Shown here: positions 23,485 to 31,296 of the stretch, one piece after another
Position numbering within the stretch: position 1 is the stretch's first letter
Layout of the letters: each line of letters begins with the position of its first letter
Source of the DNA: Candidatus Bacteroides merdigallinarum
GTDB taxonomy: Bacteria > Bacteroidota > Bacteroidia > Bacteroidales > Bacteroidaceae
Assembly (NCBI GenBank): GCA_019116285.1
Contig: DXBX01000011.1
Location: 1-35,860 of the forward strand
Direction: 5' to 3'
DNA: 35,860 bases
Program-made: the position numbers and the translations under genes
Notes under the pieces: model-generated
The model's input: only the letters and a program-made list of their open reading frames with translations
The model's database searches: none
Told to the model about the DNA's origin: nothing

Positions 23485-24660
23485 TTATTTCCGTCGGAAT
23501 TCGCTCTGCTTCCTAAACGTGCAAGCGAGCTTCCAGCGCAACGATTGCAGGGGTTGCAGTAGGTCGAAGACGGGCAGGGTGGCGTAGTATCGTCTCGGTT
23601 CGTCCAGTGCCTGTGCATTTCGGTTGATTACCCACATCTGCCAGACGAGGCGGAGGAGAAACAGGACAAATGCCAGGCCCGCCACCATCCAATGTCGTTG
23701 GAGGATACCTTCGGTCAGTGTGCCTATCCAGGCGGCGTGAAAGAGCAGCCGGGTCGTTGTCTCCCATCCTGCGGCATAGCGTTGCCAGCCCCGATACAGA
23801 CGGGCGGTGGAGGCACGGCCAATCCTTTCCTCGCGCCAGTCTTTGGCCCGCAGGCACGGCCGGCGATGCATCACGCTCTGTATGTCGGTCTCTACCCGGG
23901 TGTTGCCGCCCGTGGCCACACGGTTGACGAAGAGGTCGTCATCGCCGCGCAGAAGGTTGAGATGTTCGGAAAATCCCTTGTTCTTGTAGAATAATTCCTT
24001 GCGGTAGGCCAGGTTCTTGCCGGTGCCGGTGTAGGGATGTCCTCCCAAGGCGAAGCCCAGGTGGCGGATGGATTGGAAGAGGTTGTCGTAGGCGATGCGT
24101 TTGGCCAGCCAGCCCTTGCCCCGCTCATAGCCGCCATATCCCAGCACCACGTCCGTGTCCGGGGTGAAGTTGCGTGCCAGGAGGCGGAGCCATTGGTCGG
24201 AGGCGGGAACGCAATCGGGGTCGGTCATCACCAGCCAGTCATATTTGGAGGCCTTGATACCGAGGGTCAGTCCCAGCTTCTTGTGGCTGATGTAGCGCGA
24301 GGAGTCGGGGATGAAGCTATGGTAGAGGTGGGCGTATTGGCCTTGGAGCAGGTTCAGGTAGTCCACGGTGCCGTCGTCCGCACCGTCTGTGATGACGATG
24401 ACTTCGAAGGTGGGGTAATCCTGCGTGAGGAGGGCCGGCAGATTGCGCTTCAGTTCTTCGCACGATTCGCGGGCATAGAGGATGACGGAGAGGGGCGGAC
24501 AATCTGTCTGAAAAGTCAGCTTTCCCTGCTCCACGGCTTTCCTGCGCCGGGGAATGCGGAGGTACAGGCTGACGTAATAGACGGCTTGGATGAGGAAAAG
24601 GCCTCCTGCCACGCAGAGCAGGAGGGCTTCGTTGTAGTCGATAGTGAATGCTTCTTCCAT
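23485..24660 (-). CDS. Family 2 glycosyltransferase, membrane-anchored
   Basis: This 391-residue GT-A fold transferase makes a glycosidic bond from a nucleotide-sugar donor, probably for envelope polysaccharide. Seen: an N-terminal helix (LLLCVAGGLFLIQAVYYVSLYL, about residues 12-33), then the GT2 core PPLSVILYARESCEELKRNLPALLTQDYP and VIVITDGADDGT. Next come the metal-binding MTDPDC (DxD type), the acceptor region with GTGKNLAYRKELF, LLRGDDDLF and a QSVMHRRPC (Q/R-x-x-R-W-like) segment. Two C-terminal helices lie at about 290-325. An in-frame TTG at 24687 would add nine residues; the ATG at 24660 is preferred. It is 33 bases downstream of bioD and could be read through from the biotin operon, but its function is unrelated. 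Confidence 0.85.
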   Translation of the reverse strand: MEEAFTIDYNEALLLCVAGGLFLIQAVYYVSLYLRIPRRRKAVEQGKLTFQTDCPPLSVILYARESCEELKRNLPALLTQDYPTFEVIVITDGADDGTVDYLNLLQGQYAHLYHSFIPDSSRYISHKKLGLTLGIKASKYDWLVMTDPDCVPASDQWLRLLARNFTPDTDVVLGYGGYERGKGWLAKRIAYDNLFQSIRHLGFALGGHPYTGTGKNLAYRKELFYKNKGFSEHLNLLRGDDDLFVNRVATGGNTRVETDIQSVMHRRPCLRAKDWREERIGRASTARLYRGWQRYAAGWETTTRLLFHAAWIGTLTEGILQRHWMVAGLAFVLFLLRLVWQMWVINRNAQALDEPRRYYATLPVFDLLQPLQSLRWKLACTFRKQSEFRRK

Positions 24661-24693
24661 AATTCTTTGCTCAAAAGACAGGCGCAAAGATAC

Positions 24694-25338
24694 TTATTTT
24701 TCGATTACGGGCACCACGTCGAAGCGCGTCCCCGGGAAATTTTCTTCCACATAGCGGCGCAGGTAGTGCATCGTGTCGTCGCGGATGGTGGTGTCCTCCA
24801 CTTCGGGGTAGAGGTTGTAGAGCACCGTGTGCAGGGGAATCCCGCGCCGCCGGATGGCCTCGAAGCTCAGCAAGGCGTGGTTGATGCTTCCCAGCTTGCC
24901 CGAGGCGACGAAGATGAGGGGGCATCCCCGCGAGGCGATGTAGTCGATGGTGAGCAGGTCTTCCCGCAGGGGCACCATCAATCCGCCGGCACACTCCACG
25001 AGCACCACTTCATAGCGTCGTGCCAGTTCGTCCGTGGCTTGTCCTATCTTCTCCAGGTCGATGGGGCGTCCGTCGATGCGGGCAGCCAGGTGGGGAGAGC
25101 AGGGGTAGGAGTAGATTTCGGGGGCGGTCAGTCCCTCCAGATCCTCGGGCAAGGGAGGAATGCCCATCAGGCGTCGGTGCAGGTCGATGTCTTCGGAGTG
25201 TCCGACGTTGCCTGTCTGTACGAGTTTCTGGGTGATGACGCGGAGGCCTGTCCGCTTCAGTTGTTGGGCGAGCCAGCCGGTGCAATAGGTTTTTCCGGCA
25301 TCGGTGTCGATACCGCTGATGTAGTAGATGTTGTTCAT
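24694..25338 (-). CDS. bioD: Dethiobiotin synthetase
   Basis: This 214-residue ATP-dependent enzyme carboxylates and ring-closes 7,8-diaminopelargonic acid to dethiobiotin, the penultimate step of biotin synthesis. Seen: P-loop GIDTDAGKT (9-17), the conserved lysine in TQKLVQTG (K38), a metal and ATP region VVLVECAGGLMVPL, and IFVASGKLGSINHALLS, in which the usual GT.N(H/D) text for adenine recognition appears as GSINH. Length is standard. It is the last gene of the biotin cluster and is separated from bioC by 166 bases filled with a long inverted repeat, so its expression may depend on read-through past a hairpin. Confidence 0.93.
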   Translation of the reverse strand: MNNIYYISGIDTDAGKTYCTGWLAQQLKRTGLRVITQKLVQTGNVGHSEDIDLHRRLMGIPPLPEDLEGLTAPEIYSYPCSPHLAARIDGRPIDLEKIGQATDELARRYEVVLVECAGGLMVPLREDLLTIDYIASRGCPLIFVASGKLGSINHALLSFEAIRRRGIPLHTVLYNLYPEVEDTTIRDDTMHYLRRYVEENFPGTRFDVVPVIEK

Positions 25339-25375
25339 ATTTCGTTTGATTAAATGATAATTTATCGGGGTATTT

Positions 25376-25489
25376 TTTAGACGCGGATTTTGCGGATTGA
25401 GCGGATCTTAAAGAAGGCTTCGCCCTGATTTGTCGTCCGTATTAAAAGAAAAAATATAATCCGCTTAATCCGCAAAATCCGCGTCTAAA
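25376..25489. repeat. Inverted repeat with 31-base arms between bioC and bioD
   Basis: Arms 25376-25406 and 25459-25489 differ at one position of 31 (TTTAGACGCGGATTTTGCGG / CCGCAAAATCCGCGTCTAAA). The GCGGAT word repeats inside each arm. The 52-base loop also holds a small hairpin (AGAAGGCTTCGCCCTG region). In RNA this would be a very stable stem inside the biotin transcript. Confidence 0.9.
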
Positions 25490-25504
25490 GAATTAAATTC
25501 CTAT

Positions 25505-26263
25505 TTATCTTTTCTCCGCAATCACATACACCGGATGATACGTCAGCGACACCTGCCCCTGCTCCGTGGAGAAGAGGCGGATGTACTCTTCGCTGAATGT
25601 CTGTAGTCGGGAGCGTGTCCACATACGTTTCTCGGTGCCCGTGACGCCCGTCTGCTTCAGGTGGCGGAGGACATCCACGGGCGTGGGGAAGGCGAGTGGG
25701 ACCACTTCCTCCGAGGCGTGCAGCACCCGGTATCCGCCGGAGAGCATTTCGCGAAGCTCCGGCAAGGCAGGGTAGTGCAGTCCGTTTCCTGTCAGGGTAC
25801 GGATTTCGCGCAGGTTCTCTCCTCCGAAGGTGGTAAATGCCAGGATGCCTCCCGCGGGGAGCACTTGGTGGCACCGGCGGAAGAAGGCGGGCAGGTCGGC
25901 AAACCATTGGAGGGTCGAACACGAAGTGATGATTTGTGCTTGGTGAGGCAATGCCACCTCCTCCGCATCGCCCGGCGTGAAGCAGACGGTAGGAAGGCGC
26001 AGGAGGTCTGTCAGACTTTCCTGCATCTCCGGGCACAGGTCGTTGAGCCAGAGCATCTCAGGATGGAAGGCCGCTTGCAGGAGGCGTGAGTAGATGCCGG
26101 TGCCGCATCCCACCTCGGCGATGTGTGTGAAGATTTCTTGGTTCGGGCAAGTCTCCAGCAGGCGGCGTAGCATCCGTTCGGCCACCTGATGTTGCACGCG
26201 GGCTTCCCGGTCATAGCTTTGCCGGGCGCGGGCGAAGCATTCGGCTATTCGTTGTTTGTCCAT
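25505..26263 (-). CDS. bioC: Malonyl-ACP O-methyltransferase
   Basis: This 252-residue SAM-dependent enzyme methylates malonyl-ACP so that fatty acid synthesis can build the pimeloyl chain of biotin. Seen: the BioC-type opening KQRIAECFARARQSYDREARVQHQVAERML, SAM motif I HIAEVGCGTGIYSR (E50 to G56), WLNDLCPEM as the acidic motif II, GDAEEVALP, and the signature ITSCSTLQWFADLPAFFRRCHQVLPAGGILAFTTFG. The C-terminal part has LRHLKQTGVTG, well known in BioC proteins. It starts 19 bases inside the 3' end of bioG, which couples the methylase to the esterase that removes the methyl group. Confidence 0.93.
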   Translation of the reverse strand: MDKQRIAECFARARQSYDREARVQHQVAERMLRRLLETCPNQEIFTHIAEVGCGTGIYSRLLQAAFHPEMLWLNDLCPEMQESLTDLLRLPTVCFTPGDAEEVALPHQAQIITSCSTLQWFADLPAFFRRCHQVLPAGGILAFTTFGGENLREIRTLTGNGLHYPALPELREMLSGGYRVLHASEEVVPLAFPTPVDVLRHLKQTGVTGTEKRMWTRSRLQTFSEEYIRLFSTEQGQVSLTYHPVYVIAEKR

Positions 26264-26913
26264 ACGTCTTGCAGATAATATTGAAAAGCGGGTTCGTCAT
26301 AATGCGCGATGTCGAGCGTGCGGATGGGGGTGTCCGACATCTGCCAGGCGTGCGTCTGGTTGTCGGGCGGGATGATGCGGTCCTTGCTTCCCACCACGGC
26401 TTCCTGCCAGCGGAAGGTGGGGAGCGGCAAGGTGTCCTGCATACGGGTGATGGCGCGCATCTCTTCGGCCAGCTCGTCCACGGGGCGGTGCGGAGTGACG
26501 CGCAGGAAGCGGTGGAAGGCCTCGGTGTCCGCACACATCCGCCGCGTGAACTTGTGCAGGGACAGGGGCGAGAGATGGTCCAACGTGCCCTGCCAGATGG
26601 TGGGCGGAATGCCCCGCTCCGCATCGATGGGGAAGGGCGTCCCGTTGAGGGCGATGCTCCGTCCGATGGGGATTGGCAGCGTGGGGGCGATGTGCGAGGC
26701 CGCCCATACGCCCATCGACCACCCCACGATGTCCACCTCGCGGTAGACATCCTTCGGCAGGAAGTCATTCTCCAACGTGCGATAGTCGTAGCAGATGATA
26801 TAATCCCTCCCCGCCGGGCAATACTCGCGGAAGGGGGTAGGGTCGGATGCCCAGCCCGCAAAGAAGAGGAGCAGGCGGGGATGTCCGGCTTGGATGATAT
26901 AAGAGTGTTGCAT
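26245..26913 (-). CDS. bioG: Pimeloyl-ACP methyl ester esterase, BioG type (DUF452)
   Basis: This 222-residue alpha/beta hydrolase removes the methyl group from pimeloyl-ACP methyl ester and thereby ends chain growth. BioG replaces BioH in many bacteria, and in some it is fused to BioC. Seen: LLLFFAGWASDPTPF near the start, nucleophile elbow VGWSMG with S66, a likely acid D178 (GSKDRII) and base H204 (DIAHYDEP). The C-terminal 19 bases overlap bioC, consistent with the frequent BioC-BioG link. It is separated from bioF by a 96-base gap holding most of a 22-bp tandem array. Confidence 0.9.
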   Translation of the reverse strand: MQHSYIIQAGHPRLLLFFAGWASDPTPFREYCPAGRDYIICYDYRTLENDFLPKDVYREVDIVGWSMGVWAASHIAPTLPIPIGRSIALNGTPFPIDAERGIPPTIWQGTLDHLSPLSLHKFTRRMCADTEAFHRFLRVTPHRPVDELAEEMRAITRMQDTLPLPTFRWQEAVVGSKDRIIPPDNQTHAWQMSDTPIRTLDIAHYDEPAFQYYLQDVWTNNE

Positions 26914-26943
26914 AGATTGTCTTTTTATACTTTATGTGGAATG

Positions 26944-27031
26944 TCACAGTAGCCGTGTTACATCTTCACAGTAGCCGTGTTACATCGTCACAGTACGGGT
27001 GTGAGGATGTCACACAGCCGTTGTGATACCT
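26944..27031. repeat. Four tandem 22-bp units with TCACA-N7-TGTGA dyads, overlapping bioF end
   Basis: Units start at 26944, 26966, 26988 and 27010, exactly 22 bp apart. Dyads: TCACAGTAGCCGTGTTA (twice), TCACAGTACGGGTGTGA and TCACACAGCCGTTGTGA. The fourth unit lies inside bioF and its first three bases are the bioF stop codon on the minus strand. Confidence 0.9.
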
Positions 27032-28185
27032 TGGATGTATGCCATCAGCTTGTCCATCTCTTCGTCCGTGATGTCCGCGCGGAGCGAGAGGCGCAGGCGG
27101 GCAGTCCCTTCGGGTACCGTGGGCGGGCGGACGGCACGGACATAAAATCCGTGGCGTTGCATCTCCTCGGCACGGCGCACGGCCTCCGCACTGTCTCCGA
27201 TGACCAGGGGGATGATGTGGCTGGTGGAGGGACTGGCTATCTGACGTTCGTGCAAGGCCTGGTGGAGACGTTGGGAGAGGTCGGCCAGGCGTTGGCGTCG
27301 CTCGCCCATTTCAGACAGGAGATTCAGCAGGTAGCGGCTCCAGCGGACGATGACAGGAGGCAGGGCGGTGGTGAAGATGAAGGGGCGCACGCGGTTCACC
27401 AGGTAGTCGCGCGTCAGCCTGCGGCACACCACGAAAGCTCCCGCGGAAGCCATTGCCTTGCCCCACGTGCCCACCAGGAAGTCCACGTCGCGGATGCAGC
27501 CTTGCTCTTCGCAGCAGCCCAACCCTTGTCGTCCGCGGAGGCCGAAGGCATGTGCCTCGTCCACATAGAGCAGGAGGTTGGGATACGTCTGCTTCAGTTG
27601 TACCAACTCCTTCAGCGGCGCTTCGTCTCCGTCCATGCTGAACACGCTTTCGGTGACGACGATGATGTGCCGGTAGTGGGCGGCATCCCGTGCAAGGAGG
27701 TGCTCCAGATGCTGGATGTTGTTGTGTCTGAAGCGATACCAATTGGCGCGGCTCAGGCGCATCCCGTCGATGAGGCTGGCATGCACCAGCTTGTCGGCCA
27801 GGATGAGGTCGCCCGTCTCTGCGATGGCGGAGAGTATGCCCGTGTTGGCATCAAACCCGCTGTTGAACACCAGTGCCGACTCCGTGCCGTACAGCCGTGC
27901 CAGGGCGGCTTCCAGTTCGTTGAATACGGGGTGATTGCCCGTCAGCAGGCGGGACGAGGAGGCCGAGGGCAGGAAGTCTTCGGGTGTCAGGTTTTCCAGG
28001 AAGCGGGCACGAAGCTCCACGTCGGCGGCCAATCCCAGGTAGTCGTTGGACGATAGGTTTAGCATCTTCTGTCCGGCCGCATAGAGATAGCGTCCCTCGT
28101 GCAAGGCGAGGGGCAGATCGCGCAGGTTGCCTTGAGCGGATAGTTCGTCCAAGGCGGTTTGCATGTGGGTGTATAGGTTGTCCAT
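27010..28185 (-). CDS. bioF: 8-amino-7-oxononanoate synthase
   Basis: This 391-residue PLP enzyme condenses pimeloyl-ACP (or -CoA) with L-alanine and releases CO2. Seen: NLSSNDYLGL (46 onward), SSSRLLTGNHPVFNELE, SGFDANTGILSAI, the PLP-holding VDEAHAFGLRGRQGLG (D209, H212), and Schiff-base lysine K243 in GTWGKAMASAGAF. A typical C-terminal domain holds AVRPPTVPEGTARLRLSLRADITDEEMDKL. The last residues GITTAV and the stop are encoded by the last unit of a 22-bp tandem array, so the C-terminal end may have been reshaped by it. Upstream, 224 bases with an inverted repeat separate it from bioBA. Confidence 0.95.
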   Translation of the reverse strand: MDNLYTHMQTALDELSAQGNLRDLPLALHEGRYLYAAGQKMLNLSSNDYLGLAADVELRARFLENLTPEDFLPSASSSRLLTGNHPVFNELEAALARLYGTESALVFNSGFDANTGILSAIAETGDLILADKLVHASLIDGMRLSRANWYRFRHNNIQHLEHLLARDAAHYRHIIVVTESVFSMDGDEAPLKELVQLKQTYPNLLLYVDEAHAFGLRGRQGLGCCEEQGCIRDVDFLVGTWGKAMASAGAFVVCRRLTRDYLVNRVRPFIFTTALPPVIVRWSRYLLNLLSEMGERRQRLADLSQRLHQALHERQIASPSTSHIIPLVIGDSAEAVRRAEEMQRHGFYVRAVRPPTVPEGTARLRLSLRADITDEEMDKLMAYIQGITTAV

Positions 28186-28221
28186 TGGGTAAATGATAAT
28201 TTATCGGATTGATTGAAACGT

Positions 28222-28396
28222 TGGTAACTGATTTCTCCTCCTCCGGGGAGGAGGAGTACCCGAAGGGGGAGGTGGTAGCGGCAAAAACGCCCGGCAATGA
28301 GGTGCTTAAGATAACGGGATAAGGACATTTGTTGCTGCCGCTACCACCCCGGCCGTTGGCCACCCCTCCTCCCCGGAGGAGGGGAAATAAGTTACC
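28222..28396. repeat. Long inverted repeat between bioBA and bioF
   Basis: Left arm about 28222-28286 and right arm about 28330-28396. The ends GGTAACTGATTTCTCCTCC and GGAGGGGAAATAAGTTACC pair imperfectly; near the loop GGTGGTAGCGGCA pairs with TGCCGCTACCACC. The inner end CTCCTCCTCCGGGGAGGAGGAG is a hairpin by itself. It fills the 224-base gap; no gene is seen there. Confidence 0.85.
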
Positions 28397-28409
28397 ATTT
28401 ACGTTCCAT

Positions 28410-30671
28410 CTAAATTTCTGTTTCTCTCACAATCTTCACCAGCCCCTTCGTCAGCTTCGTCAGTTGCTCCGGCTCGATGATATAGGGCGGCATAACATAC
28501 GCCAGGCGTCCGAAGGGGCGTACCCAGATGCCTTCCTGCACAAAGCGGCGTTGCATCCGTGCCATGTCCACGGGGTGTTTCAGTTCGATGACGCCGATGG
28601 CACCCAATACGCGGACATCCTGCACCTGGGGCAGGTCGCGGGCCGGTGCCAGTTCTTCTTGCAGTTGGCGTTCGATGCGGCGCACCCGTCCTTGCCAGTC
28701 ATACGTCGGCGAGGTGAGCAGACGGATGGAGGCGCAGGCCACGGCACAGGCTAAGGGATTGCCCATGAAGGTGGGGCCGTGCATGAACACGCCGGGCGCG
28801 TAGGCCGAGAGGGTATCCGCCACTTGGTTCGTGGCCAGTACGGCGGCCATTGTCATATAGCCTCCCGTTAGTGCCTTGCCGATGCATAGAATGTCCGGCT
28901 CCACCCCGGCGTGCTCCCAGGCAAAGAGCCGTCCCGTGCGGCCGAAGCCGGTGGCAATCTCGTCGAAGATGAGGAGGATGTCGTGTTTGCGGCAGAGGCG
29001 GGCGGCTTCCACCAGGTATTGTGGGTGATAGAACCACATACCGCCTGCGCCCTGCACGATGGGCTCCAGGATGAGGGCGGCCAGTTCGTCGGCATGCTCC
29101 CCGATAATCGTGCGCAAGGGAGTGATGTCTTCCTCGTCCCACTCCCCTCCGAAGCGGGAGCGCGGTTGCGGGGCAAACCAACGGGCAGGCAACGCCGAGC
29201 CAAAGAGGGAGTGCATCCCGGTGACGGGGTCGCACACGGACATCGCATTCCACGTGTCTCCGTGGTAGCCGCTCCGGATGGTGACGAAATTCTGTTTTTG
29301 GGCCAAGTGTCCCCGGCCGGAGGCAGAGAGACTCAATGCCTGCCAGTATTGCACGGCCATCTTCATCGCCACTTCTACTGATACGGATCCGGAGTCGGCA
29401 TAGAAGATTTTCTGCATCGAAGGAGGCACCAGAGGGAGCAGGAGGCGGGCCAGTTCGATGGCGGGCTCGTGGGTCAGTCCTCCGAACATCACGTGGGACA
29501 TCCGTGCCAGTTGTGCTTGGGCGGCTTCGTTCAGTTCGGGCCGGTTGTAGCCGTGTACGGCGCACCACCACGAGGACATTCCGTCCACCAGTCGTTCGCC
29601 GCTCTTCAGGGTGAGGACGGCTCCTTCGGCCTGCGCCACTTCGTAGACAGGCAAGGGGCGGCTGGTCGAGGTGTAGGGATGCCACAGATGCAGGCGGTCG
29701 AAGAGGGTATCGTCCGTGATGTATCCCGCCTCCTGCATCAGCCGATGGTCTTCGGTGGCGTTGGAGCCGGTGGTGGTCAGCAGGTCGCCTGTGATGGCGG
29801 CGTTGATGCCGATGTAGGCTGCCTTTCGCTGGATGTCCTTGGCCAGCCGCTTCCGACCTCCGGCAAAGCGCAGGGCTGCCCGGGGGTGGATGAAGCGGAA
29901 GAGGGCGATGGTGGTCAGTATCTCCTCGTCGCTCAGGAGCGGTTGGTGTTCGAGGGGAGTGCCGGGGATGGGGGCCAATATATTAATAGGTATGGAGAGA
30001 ATGTCCAGTTCGCGCAGGGTGAAGGCCAGTTCGATGCGTTGCTCCAGGGTCTCGCCCATTCCGATGATGCCTCCGCTGCACACTTCCAATCCTGCCTGGC
30101 GGGCGGCACGAAGGGTAGCGACTTTTTCTGCCTGGGTGTGCGTGGTGCAGAGGGTGGGGAAGTAGGATGGTGCAGTCTCCAGGTTGCAGTGATAGCGCGT
30201 CACGCCCGCTTCTTTTAGGGCCTCCATGCCGGCCTCGTCCACCAGTCCCAAGGATGCGCAGATTTGTATGGAAGTGTGGCGGCGCAGATGGCGGACGGTG
30301 TCGCAGATCCTATCCAGTAACGTCTTTGAGGGACGGCGTCCGCTGATGACGAGGGAGAAACGTCCGATGCCTTGCGACTCGTGCAGTCGAGCCACTCGCA
30401 GACATTCGTCTTTGTCCACCAGGTCGTATACGTCGGCTTGGGTATGGTGATGGGCGGACTGGGCACACCATTGGCAGTCTTCCGGACAGCGGCCGGAGCG
30501 GGCGTTGATGATGGAGCAGAAGTCGGGTCGGCGTTCGGCCATTTGCTGGGTGATGTCGTGGGCGGCTTCATACAAGGCTTCCTTGTCAACCTGGTTGGCC
30601 AGGAAGAGAGCTTCATCGGATGTGATGAGTCCTCCGGAGAGGACGCGGTCTTTCAGTTCGTTCAGGGTCAT
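28410..30671 (-). CDS. bioB-bioA: Fused biotin synthase - DAPA aminotransferase (BioB-BioA)
   Basis: This 753-residue protein joins two biotin enzymes. Residues 1 to about 320 are biotin synthase, a radical-SAM enzyme that inserts sulfur into dethiobiotin. The 4Fe-4S motif is C62, C66 and C69 (CPEDCQWC), followed by [13 protein letters not shown], the GGIIGMGET region, and [12 protein letters not shown]. Residues from about 325 are adenosylmethionine-8-amino-7-oxononanoate aminotransferase: [49 protein letters not shown] and PLP lysine K599 ([10 protein letters not shown]). Both halves look complete. A bioB-bioA fusion is known in Bacteroides. It does not join consecutive steps: BioA makes DAPA and BioB uses dethiobiotin, with BioD between them. 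The start overlaps the upstream ORF by ATGA. Confidence 0.95.
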   Translation of the reverse strand: MTLNELKDRVLSGGLITSDEALFLANQVDKEALYEAAHDITQQMAERRPDFCSIINARSGRCPEDCQWCAQSAHHHTQADVYDLVDKDECLRVARLHESQGIGRFSLVISGRRPSKTLLDRICDTVRHLRRHTSIQICASLGLVDEAGMEALKEAGVTRYHCNLETAPSYFPTLCTTHTQAEKVATLRAARQAGLEVCSGGIIGMGETLEQRIELAFTLRELDILSIPINILAPIPGTPLEHQPLLSDEEILTTIALFRFIHPRAALRFAGGRKRLAKDIQRKAAYIGINAAITGDLLTTTGSNATEDHRLMQEAGYITDDTLFDRLHLWHPYTSTSRPLPVYEVAQAEGAVLTLKSGERLVDGMSSWWCAVHGYNRPELNEAAQAQLARMSHVMFGGLTHEPAIELARLLLPLVPPSMQKIFYADSGSVSVEVAMKMAVQYWQALSLSASGRGHLAQKQNFVTIRSGYHGDTWNAMSVCDPVTGMHSLFGSALPARWFAPQPRSRFGGEWDEEDITPLRTIIGEHADELAALILEPIVQGAGGMWFYHPQYLVEAARLCRKHDILLIFDEIATGFGRTGRLFAWEHAGVEPDILCIGKALTGGYMTMAAVLATNQVADTLSAYAPGVFMHGPTFMGNPLACAVACASIRLLTSPTYDWQGRVRRIERQLQEELAPARDLPQVQDVRVLGAIGVIELKHPVDMARMQRRFVQEGIWVRPFGRLAYVMPPYIIEPEQLTKLTKGLVKIVRETEI

Positions 30672-31129
30672 AATTTTTGTCGGAAATTAGAAGATGATGG
30701 CTTGGACAGGTTAGGGTCTGGATATGAAAAGGGCAGGTCTTTCCGAAGAGAAATGCTTTCGGGAAGTACCTGCCGGATACGGACGGATTTGCATACCCTG
30801 TCCTGGCCGTTGATTGTCCGGTATGCAACTTCTTGATGGTTCGATGAAAGCATCCCGCCCATCGCCCATGGTTGTAGGCAGATAAGGCGTAAGTTGGGGG
30901 GAGTCTCCTTGTCAGCGCGGAGCTCTTCCGTATCTATGGGATAGAGTCTGCCTTCCCAGCACTTTCCTGCCGTACCCGCAGATTCCTGCTTGCTAAGCGA
31001 TTTGTCTGCAATGCGCTTGTTCACGCAGCCGATGGTGACATGCCTACCGATGCTGGCGAAGGCGGCGTATGCCTTGCGGCTCCATCGGCGGAAGCGGAAA
31101 CTGGAAGGGTGGAGGACGGTTTGTTTCAT
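30668..31129 (-). CDS. Unrecognised 153-residue leader ORF of the biotin operon
   Basis: Function unknown. It begins 16 bases after the predicted transcription start of the biotin promoter, and its TGA overlaps the bioBA ATG (ATGA). Both facts argue that it is translated and coupled to bioBA. Seen: no signal peptide or membrane helix. The first 50 residues are Arg-rich and look well conserved in style ([19 protein letters not shown], then VTIG and IADKSLSKQ). The remainder is polar with no known motif. The codons of the first part follow the GC-rich usage of the neighbours. The second half is more mixed and also contains strong RNA hairpins (30732-30774 and 30789-30828). It could therefore be a short protein followed by structured RNA whose frame happens to be open. 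I have a vague memory of similar RRWSRK-YAAF N termini in Bacteroides, unverified. Confidence 0.6.
   Translation of the reverse strand: MKQTVLHPSSFRFRRWSRKAYAAFASIGRHVTIGCVNKRIADKSLSKQESAGTAGKCWEGRLYPIDTEELRADKETPPNLRLICLQPWAMGGMLSSNHQEVAYRTINGQDRVCKSVRIRQVLPESISLRKDLPFSYPDPNLSKPSSSNFRQKL
30704..30828 (-). ncRNA. Candidate structured RNA just upstream of bioBA
   Basis: On the minus strand, TTGCATACC (30828-30820) pairs perfectly with GGTATGCAA (30797-30789). Next, GGCAGGT-A-CTTCCCGAA pairs with TTCGGAAAG-ACCTGCC (30774-30732, one mismatch). The loop of the first hairpin carries GGACAGG (30803-30797), complementary to CCTGTCC at 30710-30704, which is 33-39 bases before the bioBA ATG. A pseudoknot is possible. 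No match to cobalamin, TPP or SAM riboswitch cores was found by eye. Confidence 0.45.
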
Positions 31130-31151
31130 CAATTTGTTTTTTTTAGCCTCG

Positions 31152-31181
31152 CAAAGGTACGATAAAAAACGGAAATGCCAA
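31152..31181 (-). promoter_or_regulatory. Bacteroidetes-type promoter of the biotin operon
   Basis: On the minus strand: TTG (31181-31179), 19 bases, then TACCTTTG (31159-31152), a full match to TTG-N19-TAnnTTTG. The predicted start is about 31145, which gives a leader of about 16 bases to the ATG at 31129. Confidence 0.78.
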
Positions 31182-31238
31182 GGGATGGGTCCCACAGCAA
31201 ATTTCTCTTATCTTCAAATTTCCTACAAATTTCAGCAC

Positions 31239-31265
31239 TACTTTTGTGCCGATACGGTACTTTTG
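31239..31265 (+). promoter_or_regulatory. Two possible -7 elements for the EamA-regulator unit
   Basis: TACTTTTG occurs at 31239-31246 and 31258-31265, both matching TAnnTTTG. Neither has a TTG 19-21 bases upstream. The second lies 32 bases before the ATG at 31297, which is itself preceded by an unusually good Shine-Dalgarno AAAGGAGG (31281-31288). Confidence 0.5.
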
Positions 31266-31296
31266 CATCTACAATATAATAAAGGAGGAAACAACC

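Noticed and set aside
24037..25353. Long + strand open frame across the glycosyltransferase and bioD genes
   Set aside because: It spans two clear minus-strand genes and has no recognisable domain.
30704..31000. Cobalamin riboswitch upstream of bioBA
   Set aside because: A GACCTGCC end and TGGGAAGGC-like text were noticed on the minus strand, but the core elements of the class are missing or in the wrong order.
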